From Butyricicoccus_B sp017886875 (GTDB taxonomy: Bacteria; Bacillota; Clostridia; Oscillospirales; Butyricicoccaceae): a stretch of 64,000 nucleotides of DNA. The stretch lies in contig OZ007036.1 in NCBI GenBank assembly GCA_963931655.1, forward strand, positions 682,001-746,000. Direction: 5' to 3'. Numbering within the stretch: the first letter of the stretch is position 1; each line of letters begins with the position of its first letter. A program made the position numbers and the translations under genes. Below the pieces are notes generated by a model. The model saw only the letters and a list, made by a program, of their open reading frames with translations, did no database searches and was not told the DNA's origin. Positions 34,821 through 44,275 of this stretch are shown here, piece after piece.

Positions 34821-35715
34821 TATTTTTCCCCTTTCTTTTAAATATTTGTCTTTCACTAAGCACAAGCCCTAAAAGTACAAGCACCGTACCCAAAATCTCT
34901 TTAACGTTCATTCTCTCGCCTAAAACTATGGCTGCTAAAACAACGGTTACAACTGGTGATGCGTAAATATATACACTAGATTTTACCACACCAAGCTGTT
35001 TTACTGCAAAACTCCATGTTACAAAACATAAAGCACTAGCAATAAGCCCTAAAAATATTAAATTCAAAAATACAGTTAAATTCATTGTAATCACTGCGTT
35101 TATGCGAAAACCACTAGAAATAGCAACTGGTATCATCATAATAACAGCGAATAAAAAAGTATATTTAGTGATTTCAAAGCTATCATAACCAAAAAAGGTT
35201 ATTTTTCTTATTAATATAGAATAAAATGCCCAAGATATAGCACCTGCAAATGCAAGAATTATACCTAAAATTTGCACTCCTGTGCTTTCTGCCGTCCAAG
35301 AAAGCAAAAACAATCCAATCATTGCAAATGCAAAACCTATAAAGAAATTTTTACTTAATTTCTCTTTTAGAAAAATAGCACTTAAAATACCTGAAAATAT
35401 AGGTGCACTTGAAACAATAACACCAATTAACGAGGCATCGCCATAACCTAATGCAATATTTTCACACAGATAATATAAAAATAAGCCTGTAAAACTTGCA
35501 CCAATAAAATAAAGATAATGTGATTTTTCTTTCATTTTTACTTTTTGAGGTTTATAAAGCCAAAGTGCTATTAGTCCCATTGAAAATCTTAAAAATAATA
35601 TTTCTTCTGCTGTAAAATGTTTAAGCAACACTTTGGTTGATACAAAGGTTGCACCCCATACTATAACTGTAGATATTGCAAGTATATGCCCTATTGTTTC
35701 ATGTCTGCTTTCCAT
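34810..35715 (-). CDS. EamA family (DMT) transporter
   Basis: A 301-aa protein with ten hydrophobic helices arranged as two EamA repeats (residues ~10-140 and ~150-285). Typical landmarks are WGATFVSTKVLLKHF in helix 1 and YIYASPVVTVVLAAIVLGE near the end. Drug/metabolite transporters export amino acids or related metabolites; the substrate cannot be read from the sequence. It follows mnmA by 31 nt. Confidence 0.9.
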   Translation of the reverse strand: MESRHETIGHILAISTVIVWGATFVSTKVLLKHFTAEEILFLRFSMGLIALWLYKPQKVKMKEKSHYLYFIGASFTGLFLYYLCENIALGYGDASLIGVIVSSAPIFSGILSAIFLKEKLSKNFFIGFAFAMIGLFLLSWTAESTGVQILGIILAFAGAISWAFYSILIRKITFFGYDSFEITKYTFLFAVIMMIPVAISSGFRINAVITMNLTVFLNLIFLGLIASALCFVTWSFAVKQLGVVKSSVYIYASPVVTVVLAAIVLGERMNVKEILGTVLVLLGLVLSERQIFKRKGKNNDV

Positions 35716-35746
35716 GTTGACTCTCCATTAAAAAAAGATATTTTTA

Positions 35747-36763
35747 TTACTCGATAAATCCACCGCCAATAACTATATCTTTATCATAAAATACAGCTGA
35801 TTGACCAGCTGCTGGTGCTCTAACCTCGTTTTCAAATACAACTTTTGCGTCTTGTCCTTGTGGGTAAACGGTTGCATTTTCAGCACGTTTTGAATAACGT
35901 ACACGAACTTGACAGTTAAAAGCTCCATTTTCCATATATTCTGGTGCACAATAATTTATATCTTTAACCATTATTTCTTTTTTAAACACATCATTTAAGG
36001 ATAAAACAACTTCATTAGTTTCAGGTCTTAATTCATGGACAAATAATCTGCCTTTGGCTGCAACGCCTAAACCTTTACGCTGACCTACTGTATATTGATG
36101 TATTCCTTTATGTTTGCCTAAAACATTGCCATTTTCATCTACAAAATTACCTTCTGGCAAATCTACACCATAACGCTTTAGCCAACCGCACCAATCACCA
36201 TCTGGAATAAAACAAACGTCCATACTATCTTTTTTATCTGCAGATGGTATTTTTCTTTCTTTAGCTAAAGCCCTAACTTCTTCCTTATCTGCTGCCTCAC
36301 CAAGCGGGAAAATACAACGCTCTAAAATCTCTCTTGGCAGTCTATTTAGCATATAAGTTTGGTCTTTTGGTGATTTTGCTTGAACAAGTAAAGCTCTGCC
36401 TTCATTATCTCTACGAATACGAGCATAATGCCCTGTTGCTAAATATTTTGCCCCAATTTTATCAGCATAATCAGCCATTGTTTTAAATTTTACAGTTGGG
36501 TTACACATAACACATGGGTTTGGTGTACGGGCATTTTTATATTCATTTGCAAAATAACTGCAAACATACTTTTCAAGCTCATCTTTTTTATGAGCAATAT
36601 AAAGCGGAATACCAACACTATCAGCAACTTTTTGTGCCTCTTGTTCTCCACCAAGTCCCATTTCTAAAAACAGACCATAAACTTCATAGCCTTGTTCCTT
36701 TAAAAGAGAGGCTGCAACAGCGGAATCTACTCCACCAGATAAGCCTAAAACAACTTTTTCCAT
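35747..36763 (-). CDS. mnmA: tRNA-specific 2-thiouridylase MnmA
   Basis: A 338-aa ATP-dependent enzyme that thiolates U34 of tRNA-Glu, -Gln and -Lys. The PP-loop SGGVDS is at residues 9-14. The two catalytic cysteines lie in NPCVMCNPTVKF and DVCFIPDGD. The C-terminal GQRKGLGV and beta-barrel regions are present. It is slightly short (family usually 350-370), due to a compact N-terminal half after GLFLEMGLGG. A GGAGG site precedes the ATG. Confidence 0.94.
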   Translation of the reverse strand: MEKVVLGLSGGVDSAVAASLLKEQGYEVYGLFLEMGLGGEQEAQKVADSVGIPLYIAHKKDELEKYVCSYFANEYKNARTPNPCVMCNPTVKFKTMADYADKIGAKYLATGHYARIRRDNEGRALLVQAKSPKDQTYMLNRLPREILERCIFPLGEAADKEEVRALAKERKIPSADKKDSMDVCFIPDGDWCGWLKRYGVDLPEGNFVDENGNVLGKHKGIHQYTVGQRKGLGVAAKGRLFVHELRPETNEVVLSLNDVFKKEIMVKDINYCAPEYMENGAFNCQVRVRYSKRAENATVYPQGQDAKVVFENEVRAPAAGQSAVFYDKDIVIGGGFIE

Positions 36764-36764
36764 T

Positions 36765-38309
36765 TTAATTTTTCCTCCAACCGCCTACACCATGGAATAT
36801 CCAGTTTGGTGAAGGACTAAATCCTTTTATTAGATTGCTTCTAACAACTACTTGGTCTTTTGCAAATGCTATTGGAATAATAGGCATTTCTGCAAGAAAA
36901 TGCGTATAAAGCTGAGTTTTGGTTTCTTCTAGTCCACTTGCTCTTGTGTCCATTACAAGTTGGTCGGTTTGTGCATTGCTATATCTGCCATAGTTTAATG
37001 CACCACCTGTCATAATAAGTGAACGTAAATCAAAATCAGGTGTCATACGGATTTCACCATAATACATTTCAAAATTTCCTGTTGCAATTCGGGTTTGGTA
37101 CTCCTCAAAAGTTACTTCTTCAATCGAAGTTTTAATACCTATTGCAGTAAGGGAAGCTGCTATTTGATTTGCTGCTGCAACTTTAAATGGATTTTCACTA
37201 TTTACTAAAATACTTATAGTAAGTGAAACCGAACGACCATTAACACTTTGATATTCTAAAATTCCATCATTATTATTATCAGCTATACCAGAAGCCGCAA
37301 GGGTTGAAATAGCTGATGTACGGTCTAAATCTGTACTTTGTCCCTCTGGTTGAGGGTTTACAGGTAAAACCGCAGGCTCAGCAAAAGACTGAAGCTGAGT
37401 TGAACATATACCATTTCTATCAATAGCAAGTGAAATAGCTTGACGCACAGCAGGTATACTAAAAGGTTCTATATTATTAGCAAAGCCTAAAAAATGCATA
37501 TCAGTTGTAGGTAGTTTATAAATATCAACCGAGCCGCTAACTGTTACTGAGTCTGTGCCTATTCTTTCTGTTCTCATAAGCGAGATATCACCAGTTTCAA
37601 AGCTATGCTGAACAGCATCAGAACGAGTGGTGTTTACTAAATCCATTCTATCAAATTCACTTAACTGACCGCCATGCCAATTTTCATAAGGTACTAAATG
37701 CCATACACCATTTTCCTGAACAGGTTTATAAGCTCCTGTACCATCTGAAAATGTTAACCCCTCTGTGTCTTCTCTAAAAATGGGTATATCCATAAGGCTT
37801 GGAAAATTCATATTAGGACTGCTTAAAGTTATAACAACAGTATTTTCACCATCAGCATAAACACTTTGTATATCTGTTGTTCTTGTGTTATAAATTGAAT
37901 TAGTATTTCTTTGTGCAGTTTTTATTGTGTAAACTATATCATCTGCTGTAAGCGGCTCACCAGACCAAAAAGTTACACCTTGTTTAATATAAAAACGAAA
38001 TGTAGTACCATCGCCTTCCCAGTTTTCACAAAGCATAGGCTGAGGCTTAAAATTATCATCAAGATAAATCATACCCTCATAAAGAGCATCTACAAGCACT
38101 CTATTCATATCTGTTTTAACCAAAACAGGGTTTATATTCTCGCCTGAATAGTAAGTTAAACCGAAATAATTTGCAAGATTTTCATTTTGTACTACATTAT
38201 CTGTTTCACTACTATCGGCTGAGCCAAGTCTTTCTGTAAGAGTACAGCCTGTGAGCATAAAGCATGAAAGAGTTAATGCTAAAAGACGTTTAAGCTTTAA
38301 AAGCTTCAT
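36765..38309 (-). CDS. Oligopeptide/nickel-type ABC transporter solute-binding lipoprotein
   Basis: A 514-aa SBP_bac_5 family lipoprotein. Signal peptide with lipobox LTGC (Cys22), then the family block MLCENWEGDGTTFRFYIKQGVTFWSGEPLTADDIVYTI. Such proteins capture peptides, nickel or other solutes outside the cell. No permease or ATPase genes are adjacent, so it is an orphan that must share a transporter encoded elsewhere. It sits between pgeF and mnmA with small gaps, probably in one transcript. Confidence 0.88.
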   Translation of the reverse strand: MKLLKLKRLLALTLSCFMLTGCTLTERLGSADSSETDNVVQNENLANYFGLTYYSGENINPVLVKTDMNRVLVDALYEGMIYLDDNFKPQPMLCENWEGDGTTFRFYIKQGVTFWSGEPLTADDIVYTIKTAQRNTNSIYNTRTTDIQSVYADGENTVVITLSSPNMNFPSLMDIPIFREDTEGLTFSDGTGAYKPVQENGVWHLVPYENWHGGQLSEFDRMDLVNTTRSDAVQHSFETGDISLMRTERIGTDSVTVSGSVDIYKLPTTDMHFLGFANNIEPFSIPAVRQAISLAIDRNGICSTQLQSFAEPAVLPVNPQPEGQSTDLDRTSAISTLAASGIADNNNDGILEYQSVNGRSVSLTISILVNSENPFKVAAANQIAASLTAIGIKTSIEEVTFEEYQTRIATGNFEMYYGEIRMTPDFDLRSLIMTGGALNYGRYSNAQTDQLVMDTRASGLEETKTQLYTHFLAEMPIIPIAFAKDQVVVRSNLIKGFSPSPNWIFHGVGGWRKN

Positions 38310-38354
38310 TATATTATAACCTCTCTATATTTAGTTATCAAAGTTTTATTGTTT

Positions 38355-39149
38355 TTAAAGACAAATAATACCTGCTTGAACTCCTCTTTTGCCATTTGTA
38401 ACTCTATGTGACCAAAATTCATCACTATGGCAATAAGTACAAATATCAGTGTTTATAATTTTATTTAAACCTGCATTTTTAAGGAGCATTTGATTTATTC
38501 CTTGTAAATCAACATGAAATTTTTCACCTTTTTCATGTATAAACGGACGCACTTTTTCGCCCATTTGTTTTTCCATAGCTTCAGGTACATCTGCATCTGT
38601 TTCAAAGCAACATACACCAATAGATGGCCCTATAACACATATTATATCCTCTGGTTTAGAATTAAAACATTCTTGCATTTTTTGTACTGTTCTAGGTAAA
38701 ATTTCTTGTGCTGTGCCTCTCCAACCACTGTGACATACACCGCAGCTTTCACTTACTTGGTCATATAAAAGTGATACCACACAATCAGCATAAAATCCTG
38801 CAAGTGGTGTATTTTTAAGATTAGTAACAAGTGCATCAGACTCCCAAGCAAGCGGTTTATTAATGCCTGAACCAACATATTCTTCAGTTACAACAGATAC
38901 ATCATTTTTATGCACCTGTTTAGTGGTTGTTATTCTATCAAAAGGTATATCTATTGCATTTGAAAGTATTTGATAATTTTTAATTACATTTTCATATTTA
39001 TCGCCACGAGAAAAGCCTAAATTTAAACTTTCTAAATCACCTGTGCTGACTCCTCCACTTTTAGTAGTGAATGCATGACGAATATTTAATTCGGAGCAAA
39101 TATAGTATTTCATATTTCCGCTTATTTTACTAATAATTTTATTGTTCAT
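38355..39149 (-). CDS. pgeF: PgeF/YfiH family multi-copper polyphenol oxidase-like purine nucleoside phosphorylase
   Basis: A 264-aa protein of the YfiH/laccase-domain family. The metal-binding motif occurs as SCGVCHSGWRGTAQEIL, with FYADCVVSLLYD before it and DICTYCHSDEFWSHR near the C-terminus. Family members act on adenosine/inosine and, in E. coli, help edit peptidoglycan precursors. It is the first gene of the minus-strand run and is divergent from rny. Confidence 0.9.
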   Translation of the reverse strand: MNNKIISKISGNMKYYICSELNIRHAFTTKSGGVSTGDLESLNLGFSRGDKYENVIKNYQILSNAIDIPFDRITTTKQVHKNDVSVVTEEYVGSGINKPLAWESDALVTNLKNTPLAGFYADCVVSLLYDQVSESCGVCHSGWRGTAQEILPRTVQKMQECFNSKPEDIICVIGPSIGVCCFETDADVPEAMEKQMGEKVRPFIHEKGEKFHVDLQGINQMLLKNAGLNKIINTDICTYCHSDEFWSHRVTNGKRGVQAGIICL

Positions 39150-39262
39150 ATTTAAATTCCTTTTTGATTTTTATTTTCAAGATAAACTATCTAACAAAAG
39201 TACAGTATATAAACACTGTATACTTAACAAGCTAAACTCATACATTTTACCCCTATTATAGT

Positions 39263-39292
39263 ATTATACTACGTTTAATATGGATTAAACAA
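39263..39292 (-). promoter_or_regulatory. pgeF promoter
   Basis: Minus-strand TTGTTT (39287-39292), 18-nt spacer, TATAAT (39263-39268). It implies a leader of about 107 nt. Confidence 0.55.
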
Positions 39293-39350
39293 GTGTATAT
39301 ATTAACCTTGGGCAGTCTGACCGATTTTATGCCCAAATAGTGTGTTTTCC

Positions 39351-39379
39351 TTGACATACCGTTCAAAAGGCATTAGAAT
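39351..39379 (+). promoter_or_regulatory. rny promoter
   Basis: TTGACA (39351-39356), 17-nt spacer, TAGAAT (39374-39379). The start near 39386 leaves ~110 nt of leader before the ATG. Confidence 0.72.
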
Positions 39380-39497
39380 ATTCATGTAATACCTTTTTGT
39401 AATGTTCAGTGTTATATACACTATACTTCATACAGGGATTATGTACGCTTTGCATTTTGAAAAATTTAACATTTCTAGGAGGTGCCCCGCAAGGCTT

Positions 39498-41039
39498 ATG
39501 GAACTTATAATCAAGCTGATTGTTGGTGTTGTCTGTTTGATTATTGGCGTAGCTGTCGGTATACTTTACCGCAAGAACGTTTCCGAAAAAACCATCGGAA
39601 GTGCTGAGCAGGAAGCCACCCGTATTATCAATGATGCAATTAAATCGGGTGAAACTAAAAAGCGTGAGGCAATATTGGAGGCAAAAGACGAAATTTTAAA
39701 GGCTCGAACTGAGGCAGACCGTGAAATTAAGGAACGCCGCAACGAAGTCCAAAAAACCGAACATCGCCTCCATCAGAAAGAAGAGAACCTTGAACGTAAA
39801 ACTGATGCAATGGAGAGAAAGAACGAAGAACTTACTCGTAAAATTGCTCAGGTTCAAAAAACACAAGAGGAGTCCGAGCAACTTAAGTCAGAACAAATTG
39901 CAACCCTTGAGCGTTTGTCTGGTCTAACAAGAGAAGAAGCTAAGGATTATCTTGTAACTTCAATCGAAAATGAAGCAAAGCATGATGCAGCTGTAAGACT
40001 GCGTGAAATTAACCAAAAGATGAAAGATGAAGCGGAAACCACCGCAAGAGAACTCATCGCAACCGCTATTCAGCGTTTTTCAGCAGATCAGGTTTCTGAA
40101 TCTACTGTTTCTGTCGTTGCTCTGCCTAACGACGAAATGAAAGGCAGAATTATCGGTCGTGAAGGACGCAATATTCGTGCCCTCGAAAGTTTGACCGGTG
40201 TTGACCTTATTATTGATGATACTCCAGAGGCAATCACTCTGTCCTCTTTTGACCCAGTGCGTCGTGAAATTGCCCGTCTAAGCCTTGAAAAACTAATTTT
40301 AGACGGTCGTATACACCCACCTCGCATTACTGAAATGGTGCAGAAGGCTCAAAAAGAAGTTGAACAAATTATTCGTTCTGAAGGTGAACGTGCAATCTTT
40401 GAAACAGGTCTGCATGGTATACACCCTGAGCTCATACGCTTGTTAGGTCGTTTGCATTACCGTACAAGCTATGGTCAAAATGTGCTGCTGCACTCTATTG
40501 AAGTTGCTCATATTGCCGGTATGCTTGCATCTGAACTGGGTATTGACCCTACACTTGCAAGACGTGGCGGCTTACTTCATGATATAGGCAAGGCTGTCGA
40601 CCAAGAATTTGAAGGTTCACATGTTACCATTGGCGTAGACCTTGCAAAGAAATATAAGGAGTCTCCAGCTGTTGTGCATGCAATCGCTGCACACCATGGT
40701 GACGTAGAGGCTACTACTATAGAAGCTTGTCTTGTTCAGGCTGCTGATGCTATTTCAGCAGCTCGCCCAGGAGCAAGACGTGAAAATTATGAAAACTACA
40801 TCAAACGACTGGAAAAGCTCGAAGAAATCGCAAACACCACTGCTGGCGTTGAGCGTTCATATGCAATTCAAGCTGGTCGTGAGTTGTGCATTATCGTTAA
40901 GCCTGAAGAAGTTAACGATGATAATATGACCTTGCTTGCTCGTGATATAGCAAAGCATATTGAAGAAGAGCTAGACTATCCAGGTCAGATTAAAATTAAT
41001 ATGGTACGTGAAACTCGTGCTGTAGAATACGCAAAATAA
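39498..41039 (+). CDS. rny: Ribonuclease Y
   Basis: A 513-aa membrane-anchored endoribonuclease that starts mRNA decay in Firmicutes. An N-terminal membrane helix (MELIIKLIVGVVCLIIGVAV) is followed by a long charged coiled coil (~40-200). A KH domain follows (GRIIGREGRNIRALESLTG), then an HD domain with the metal residues in GLLHDIGKAVD and AHHGD. The longer frame begins at 39402, but the membrane helix and AGGAGGT site support 39498. The usual downstream partner ymdB is 20 kb away on the other strand. Confidence 0.95.
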   Translation: MELIIKLIVGVVCLIIGVAVGILYRKNVSEKTIGSAEQEATRIINDAIKSGETKKREAILEAKDEILKARTEADREIKERRNEVQKTEHRLHQKEENLERKTDAMERKNEELTRKIAQVQKTQEESEQLKSEQIATLERLSGLTREEAKDYLVTSIENEAKHDAAVRLREINQKMKDEAETTARELIATAIQRFSADQVSESTVSVVALPNDEMKGRIIGREGRNIRALESLTGVDLIIDDTPEAITLSSFDPVRREIARLSLEKLILDGRIHPPRITEMVQKAQKEVEQIIRSEGERAIFETGLHGIHPELIRLLGRLHYRTSYGQNVLLHSIEVAHIAGMLASELGIDPTLARRGGLLHDIGKAVDQEFEGSHVTIGVDLAKKYKESPAVVHAIAAHHGDVEATTIEACLVQAADAISAARPGARRENYENYIKRLEKLEEIANTTAGVERSYAIQAGRELCIIVKPEEVNDDNMTLLARDIAKHIEEELDYPGQIKINMVRETRAVEYAK

Positions 41040-41064
41040 GAAAAAAATCAGACAACACCAATTA

Positions 41065-41098
41065 CGGGTAGGAAGTAAAAACTTCCTACCCGCTTTTT
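41065..41098. terminator. Terminator after rny
   Basis: Perfect 12-bp stem CGGGTAGGAAGT / ACTTCCTACCCG with an AAAA loop, followed by CTTTTTAA. It lies between convergent rny and the ATPase gene. Confidence 0.9.
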
Positions 41099-41105
41099 AA
41101 TGCAT

Positions 41106-43190
41106 TTATAGATTTTTAACTGATGCTTTTGGTGCATTTATGGCAAGCCTGCCTGCTGGTCTATTGGTCAACAAAATAACCTGTCTTTCATTTGAAAAGG
41201 ACTGAAGTAAGCGAAGTCCTTTTTCTGAACGTTTGTTATCCCATGTTACAAATGGGTCATCTAAAATAATAGGCACACTTTCATTCCCTGTAAGCACCTG
41301 ACATACTGCAAGTCTAAGTGCAAAATAAAGTTGGTCTCTTGTGCCAGAAGAAAGCCTTAGTGCATCAAGCAATGTGCCATCATCACCCGCACATCTTGCC
41401 CTAAGTGATGAATCAAGTTTTACTTCTTTATAGCTATCACTTGTAAGATAAGCCATGTATTGCTCGGCAAGCTCGGTTATTTTAGGTGAAATTCTTGCAC
41501 TAAGCACAGCATTTTGTTCTTCTATAATTTGTTCTGCAAGCTTTAAAGCATTCATTTTTTGCTCAGCATTATCCATTGCAACTTTTATACTATCTCTTGT
41601 ACTTCTCCAATCCAATGCGTTTCCAAGTGTTTGTAATCTGCCTTGCATTCTTGATAATTCCTGATGAGCATATTCGGCTGCATGACGTGCCTCAACCGCT
41701 TTATTTCTTGCATCATCTACAAGCTTTTGTGCATCTACATCAATATTTCTTGAGCTTTCCATTTTCTTCATCTCAACTAAAATATCTTGTAATTTGCTTT
41801 GCTCTTGTCTTAAAAGCTGCAAATCATGCCTTGCACCTCTTATCCATTCGCCTGCTTGCTCAACGGTTTTAACATTTGGCCAGATTTTACTTGCAGCTCT
41901 TACAACTGCATCATATTGTTCCTGTAAAACTGATGTTGCCATATGTTGAGCACCAACCGTTTTTTTACGTTCCATATTAAGTTGTTGTTTTGACTCGTCA
42001 TAATCTTCATCTGGGTCATCAAGTCTTGGTACACTTCCAATAAAACTTGTAAGCAGAGCAATAAATGCCATACCAGAAAGTATATAAGGCATATAAGGCG
42101 TCCATTTACCCCAGTTTATATTAGAAAATGAACTGCCAGCCGCAACAAGTGCCAAAATCAAAGCTAAAATAAGTGCAGACCAACGAATTTTAGGACGCAC
42201 AATATAATTTCTTTTTACTTCTTCTTTGGTTCTTCTTTTGTCAACTTCTTTAACTGCATCTTGAAATTTAGAGTCTACATAAGGCATATTTTTACGTTTT
42301 TCACGCTCAAGCTCTACTGCACCCTCATAGCCATAAAGTGCATCTTCCGCTTCACGAAGTAAAATTTCATCAGGTAAATCTGATTTTAGATGTTTAATTC
42401 GTTTTTCAACATCTTTTTTTAATACCGCCAGTGAACCTTCTTCTTCTGCCACTTTGCCTGCATAATTTCTATATACTTTTTCATATTCTAAATGAAGTTT
42501 TTCAGCTTTTTCTGTCAATGCCGCTGCTTTTTCACGCTGTTTTGACATTTGTGCTTCTAAAGCTGCAATATCATCGAGGTGTTGCTCAGCAGTTTTATAA
42601 TCTTTTTCCAGTCGTGGCTGTTCACCATGACCATTACCAGAATTTAAATCTAAACGCCATCTTGTAAGTGTTTTAAGTGCAGAAGAACAACGTGTACTAT
42701 TATCGCCTGTTTGTGCTAAGCTTATAAGTAGCTCATTAAGCTCAGATGATGAACGTGTCATATCCATTCCATCGACCATAGCACTTGATAGAAAAGCATC
42801 TTCACTCATTCCAAGTAACACTTCACCGCAATTTTTTGCAGTTATCTGTGTAAAAGGTTCGCCTGTATCCTCATAAAATGCCTCAAAATCCTGCATTAAA
42901 CCATTTCGGCTACTGCCTCTTATAATGGTTATCGGTCTACCAGCAAATTCAACTGTCATTCTACCGCTCATTGGTTTGCCGTCTTGCGGATAATATTTGG
43001 TTTTATCTGAAAGTGAATTTGTAGTATCTCTCCTACTTGTGTTAAGTCCATAAAGCATAACACGAATAAAAGCACACAGAGTTGTTTTTCCCCAGCCATT
43101 TGGCAGAACTCTACAGCAGAGCTTATCTGAAAAATCTATTTTTTGCCCATTTATATTACCAAAATGACCTTGTATAGATAAAATCTTCAT
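41106..43190 (-). CDS. SMC/YhaN-like AAA ATPase with embedded membrane segments
   Basis: A 694-aa ABC/SMC-type ATPase. The N-terminal P-loop reads PNGWGKTTLCAFIRVMLYGL and Walker B is in IILDDPFVTWDNKR, with SSGTRDQLYFALRLA as the signature region. Two long coiled-coil arms surround a pair of hydrophobic helices (around 345-395, KIRWSALILALILALVAAG and YMPYILSGMAFIALL), so the tip is membrane-inserted as in YhaN. Such proteins are linked to DNA ends or envelope roles; this one is uncharacterised and lacks a neighbouring SbcD/YhaM-type nuclease. The start at 43190 has a GGAG site; an earlier ATG at 43211 does not. Confidence 0.8.
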   Translation of the reverse strand: MKILSIQGHFGNINGQKIDFSDKLCCRVLPNGWGKTTLCAFIRVMLYGLNTSRRDTTNSLSDKTKYYPQDGKPMSGRMTVEFAGRPITIIRGSSRNGLMQDFEAFYEDTGEPFTQITAKNCGEVLLGMSEDAFLSSAMVDGMDMTRSSSELNELLISLAQTGDNSTRCSSALKTLTRWRLDLNSGNGHGEQPRLEKDYKTAEQHLDDIAALEAQMSKQREKAAALTEKAEKLHLEYEKVYRNYAGKVAEEEGSLAVLKKDVEKRIKHLKSDLPDEILLREAEDALYGYEGAVELEREKRKNMPYVDSKFQDAVKEVDKRRTKEEVKRNYIVRPKIRWSALILALILALVAAGSSFSNINWGKWTPYMPYILSGMAFIALLTSFIGSVPRLDDPDEDYDESKQQLNMERKKTVGAQHMATSVLQEQYDAVVRAASKIWPNVKTVEQAGEWIRGARHDLQLLRQEQSKLQDILVEMKKMESSRNIDVDAQKLVDDARNKAVEARHAAEYAHQELSRMQGRLQTLGNALDWRSTRDSIKVAMDNAEQKMNALKLAEQIIEEQNAVLSARISPKITELAEQYMAYLTSDSYKEVKLDSSLRARCAGDDGTLLDALRLSSGTRDQLYFALRLAVCQVLTGNESVPIILDDPFVTWDNKRSEKGLRLLQSFSNERQVILLTNRPAGRLAINAPKASVKNL

Positions 43191-43231
43191 TGGTCTTTTA
43201 ACTCCAAACATAATAATTTATAATCTAACTC

Positions 43232-43260
43232 AGTATATCATTTTTAGATAATATTCGCAA
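43232..43260 (-). promoter_or_regulatory. Promoter of the YhaN-like ATPase gene
   Basis: Minus-strand TTGCGA (43255-43260), 17-nt spacer, TATACT (43232-43237). Confidence 0.6.
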
Positions 43261-43311
43261 TGATATTAACAAAGGCTTAAAAATTTTTTAAAAAATTATT
43301 ACAAAGTGTTG

Positions 43312-43340
43312 TTGACTTTTGCGAATTAAAGTGTTACAAT
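43312..43340 (+). promoter_or_regulatory. Promoter of the amino-acid ABC transporter operon
   Basis: TTGACT (43312-43317), 17-nt spacer, TACAAT (43335-43340). The start near 43347 leaves a ~40-nt leader. Confidence 0.7.
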
Positions 43341-43387
43341 ACTGACACAATATGATTTGATTTTGATAAACAGAAGGGATTTTTTAT

Positions 43388-44197
43388 ATGAAATTAAAAA
43401 AATTACTCGCTCTTATGATGACTGGCATTGTGGCATCTGCTATGCTTGCTGGTTGCGGTGGTCAAGGCAACGATAGCAAAAATGATAGCGAACTTCAGAC
43501 TATTAAAGATAATGGTGTTTTAAAAATCGGCTACACCCTCTATGAGCCTATGAACTATGAAGGCGAAGATGGTGAGCTTACAGGCTTTGATACTGAATTT
43601 GCTGAAGCTGTATGTGAAAAGTTGGGTGTTGAACCTGAATTTGTGCTAATTGATTGGAGCAACAAAATTATTGAGCTTGAAGCGGGAAATATTGACTGCA
43701 TTTGGAACGGATTTACTATCACTGATGATATGAAGGAAAGCGTTGATTTTACTCAGCCATATGTAGAAAACAAACAAGTTCTTGTTGTAAATAAAGATAA
43801 TGCTGATGTATACACAAGCACAGAGGCTTTAAAAGGTAAGACTGTTGTTGTTGAAGCTGGTTCTGCTGGTAATAGCGTTGCAAGTGGTGATGAAAACATT
43901 GCAGATAGTGTTATGACTGTTCAATATCAAACAGATGCACTTTTAGAGCTAAAATCTGGTACTGCTGATGCAGCGATTTTTGACAAAACTTTGGCTGATA
44001 ATATGATTGGTGAAGGCACAGACTTTGCAGACCTTGTTGTAACTGCCACACTAATGGACGAACAATATGGTGTTGGTTTCCGTAAAGGTAGCGACTTATG
44101 TGCAGAGGTTAACAAGTGCATTGATGAAATGCGTGAAGATGGAAGCTTATCCGCTATTGCTGACCAATACGGTTTACAGCTTGCAACCGCTGAATAA
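43388..44197 (+). CDS. Polar amino acid ABC transporter substrate-binding lipoprotein
   Basis: A 269-aa family 3 solute-binding protein. The signal peptide ends in LAGC (Cys23). Family landmarks are LKIGYTLYEPMNYEGEDGELTGFDTEFAEAVCEKLG and GIWNGFTITDDMKESVDFTQPY-type residues. It captures a polar amino acid such as glutamine, cystine or a basic residue; which one cannot be told. It is the first gene of a three-gene importer and is separated from the permease by a hairpin. Confidence 0.92.
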   Translation: MKLKKLLALMMTGIVASAMLAGCGGQGNDSKNDSELQTIKDNGVLKIGYTLYEPMNYEGEDGELTGFDTEFAEAVCEKLGVEPEFVLIDWSNKIIELEAGNIDCIWNGFTITDDMKESVDFTQPYVENKQVLVVNKDNADVYTSTEALKGKTVVVEAGSAGNSVASGDENIADSVMTVQYQTDALLELKSGTADAAIFDKTLADNMIGEGTDFADLVVTATLMDEQYGVGFRKGSDLCAEVNKCIDEMREDGSLSAIADQYGLQLATAE

Positions 44198-44218
44198 AAT
44201 AATAGTATTTTTAACAAA

Positions 44219-44245
44219 CGGGACAGCATATTTTATGCTGCCCCG
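44219..44245 (+). promoter_or_regulatory. Stem-loop between binding protein and permease genes
   Basis: Stem CGGG-A-CAGCAT / ATGCTG-C-CCCG with a short AT loop and T-rich flank. In binding-protein operons such hairpins trim downstream expression and protect the binding-protein mRNA 3' end. Confidence 0.65.
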
Positions 44246-44275
44246 CTAAGTTTTGTTTAAAGGAGAGAAATTTTT

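Larger units (their letters stand above)
39150..39497. other. Divergent intergenic region between pgeF and rny
   Basis: A 348-nt AT-rich region. It holds a promoter on each strand, an imperfect inverted repeat TACAGT...ACTGTA (39203-39223) in the pgeF leader, and a 7-bp stem TTGGGCA / TGCCCAA (39308-39336) between the promoters. The rny leader is about 110 nt long. No gene is seen. Confidence 0.6.
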
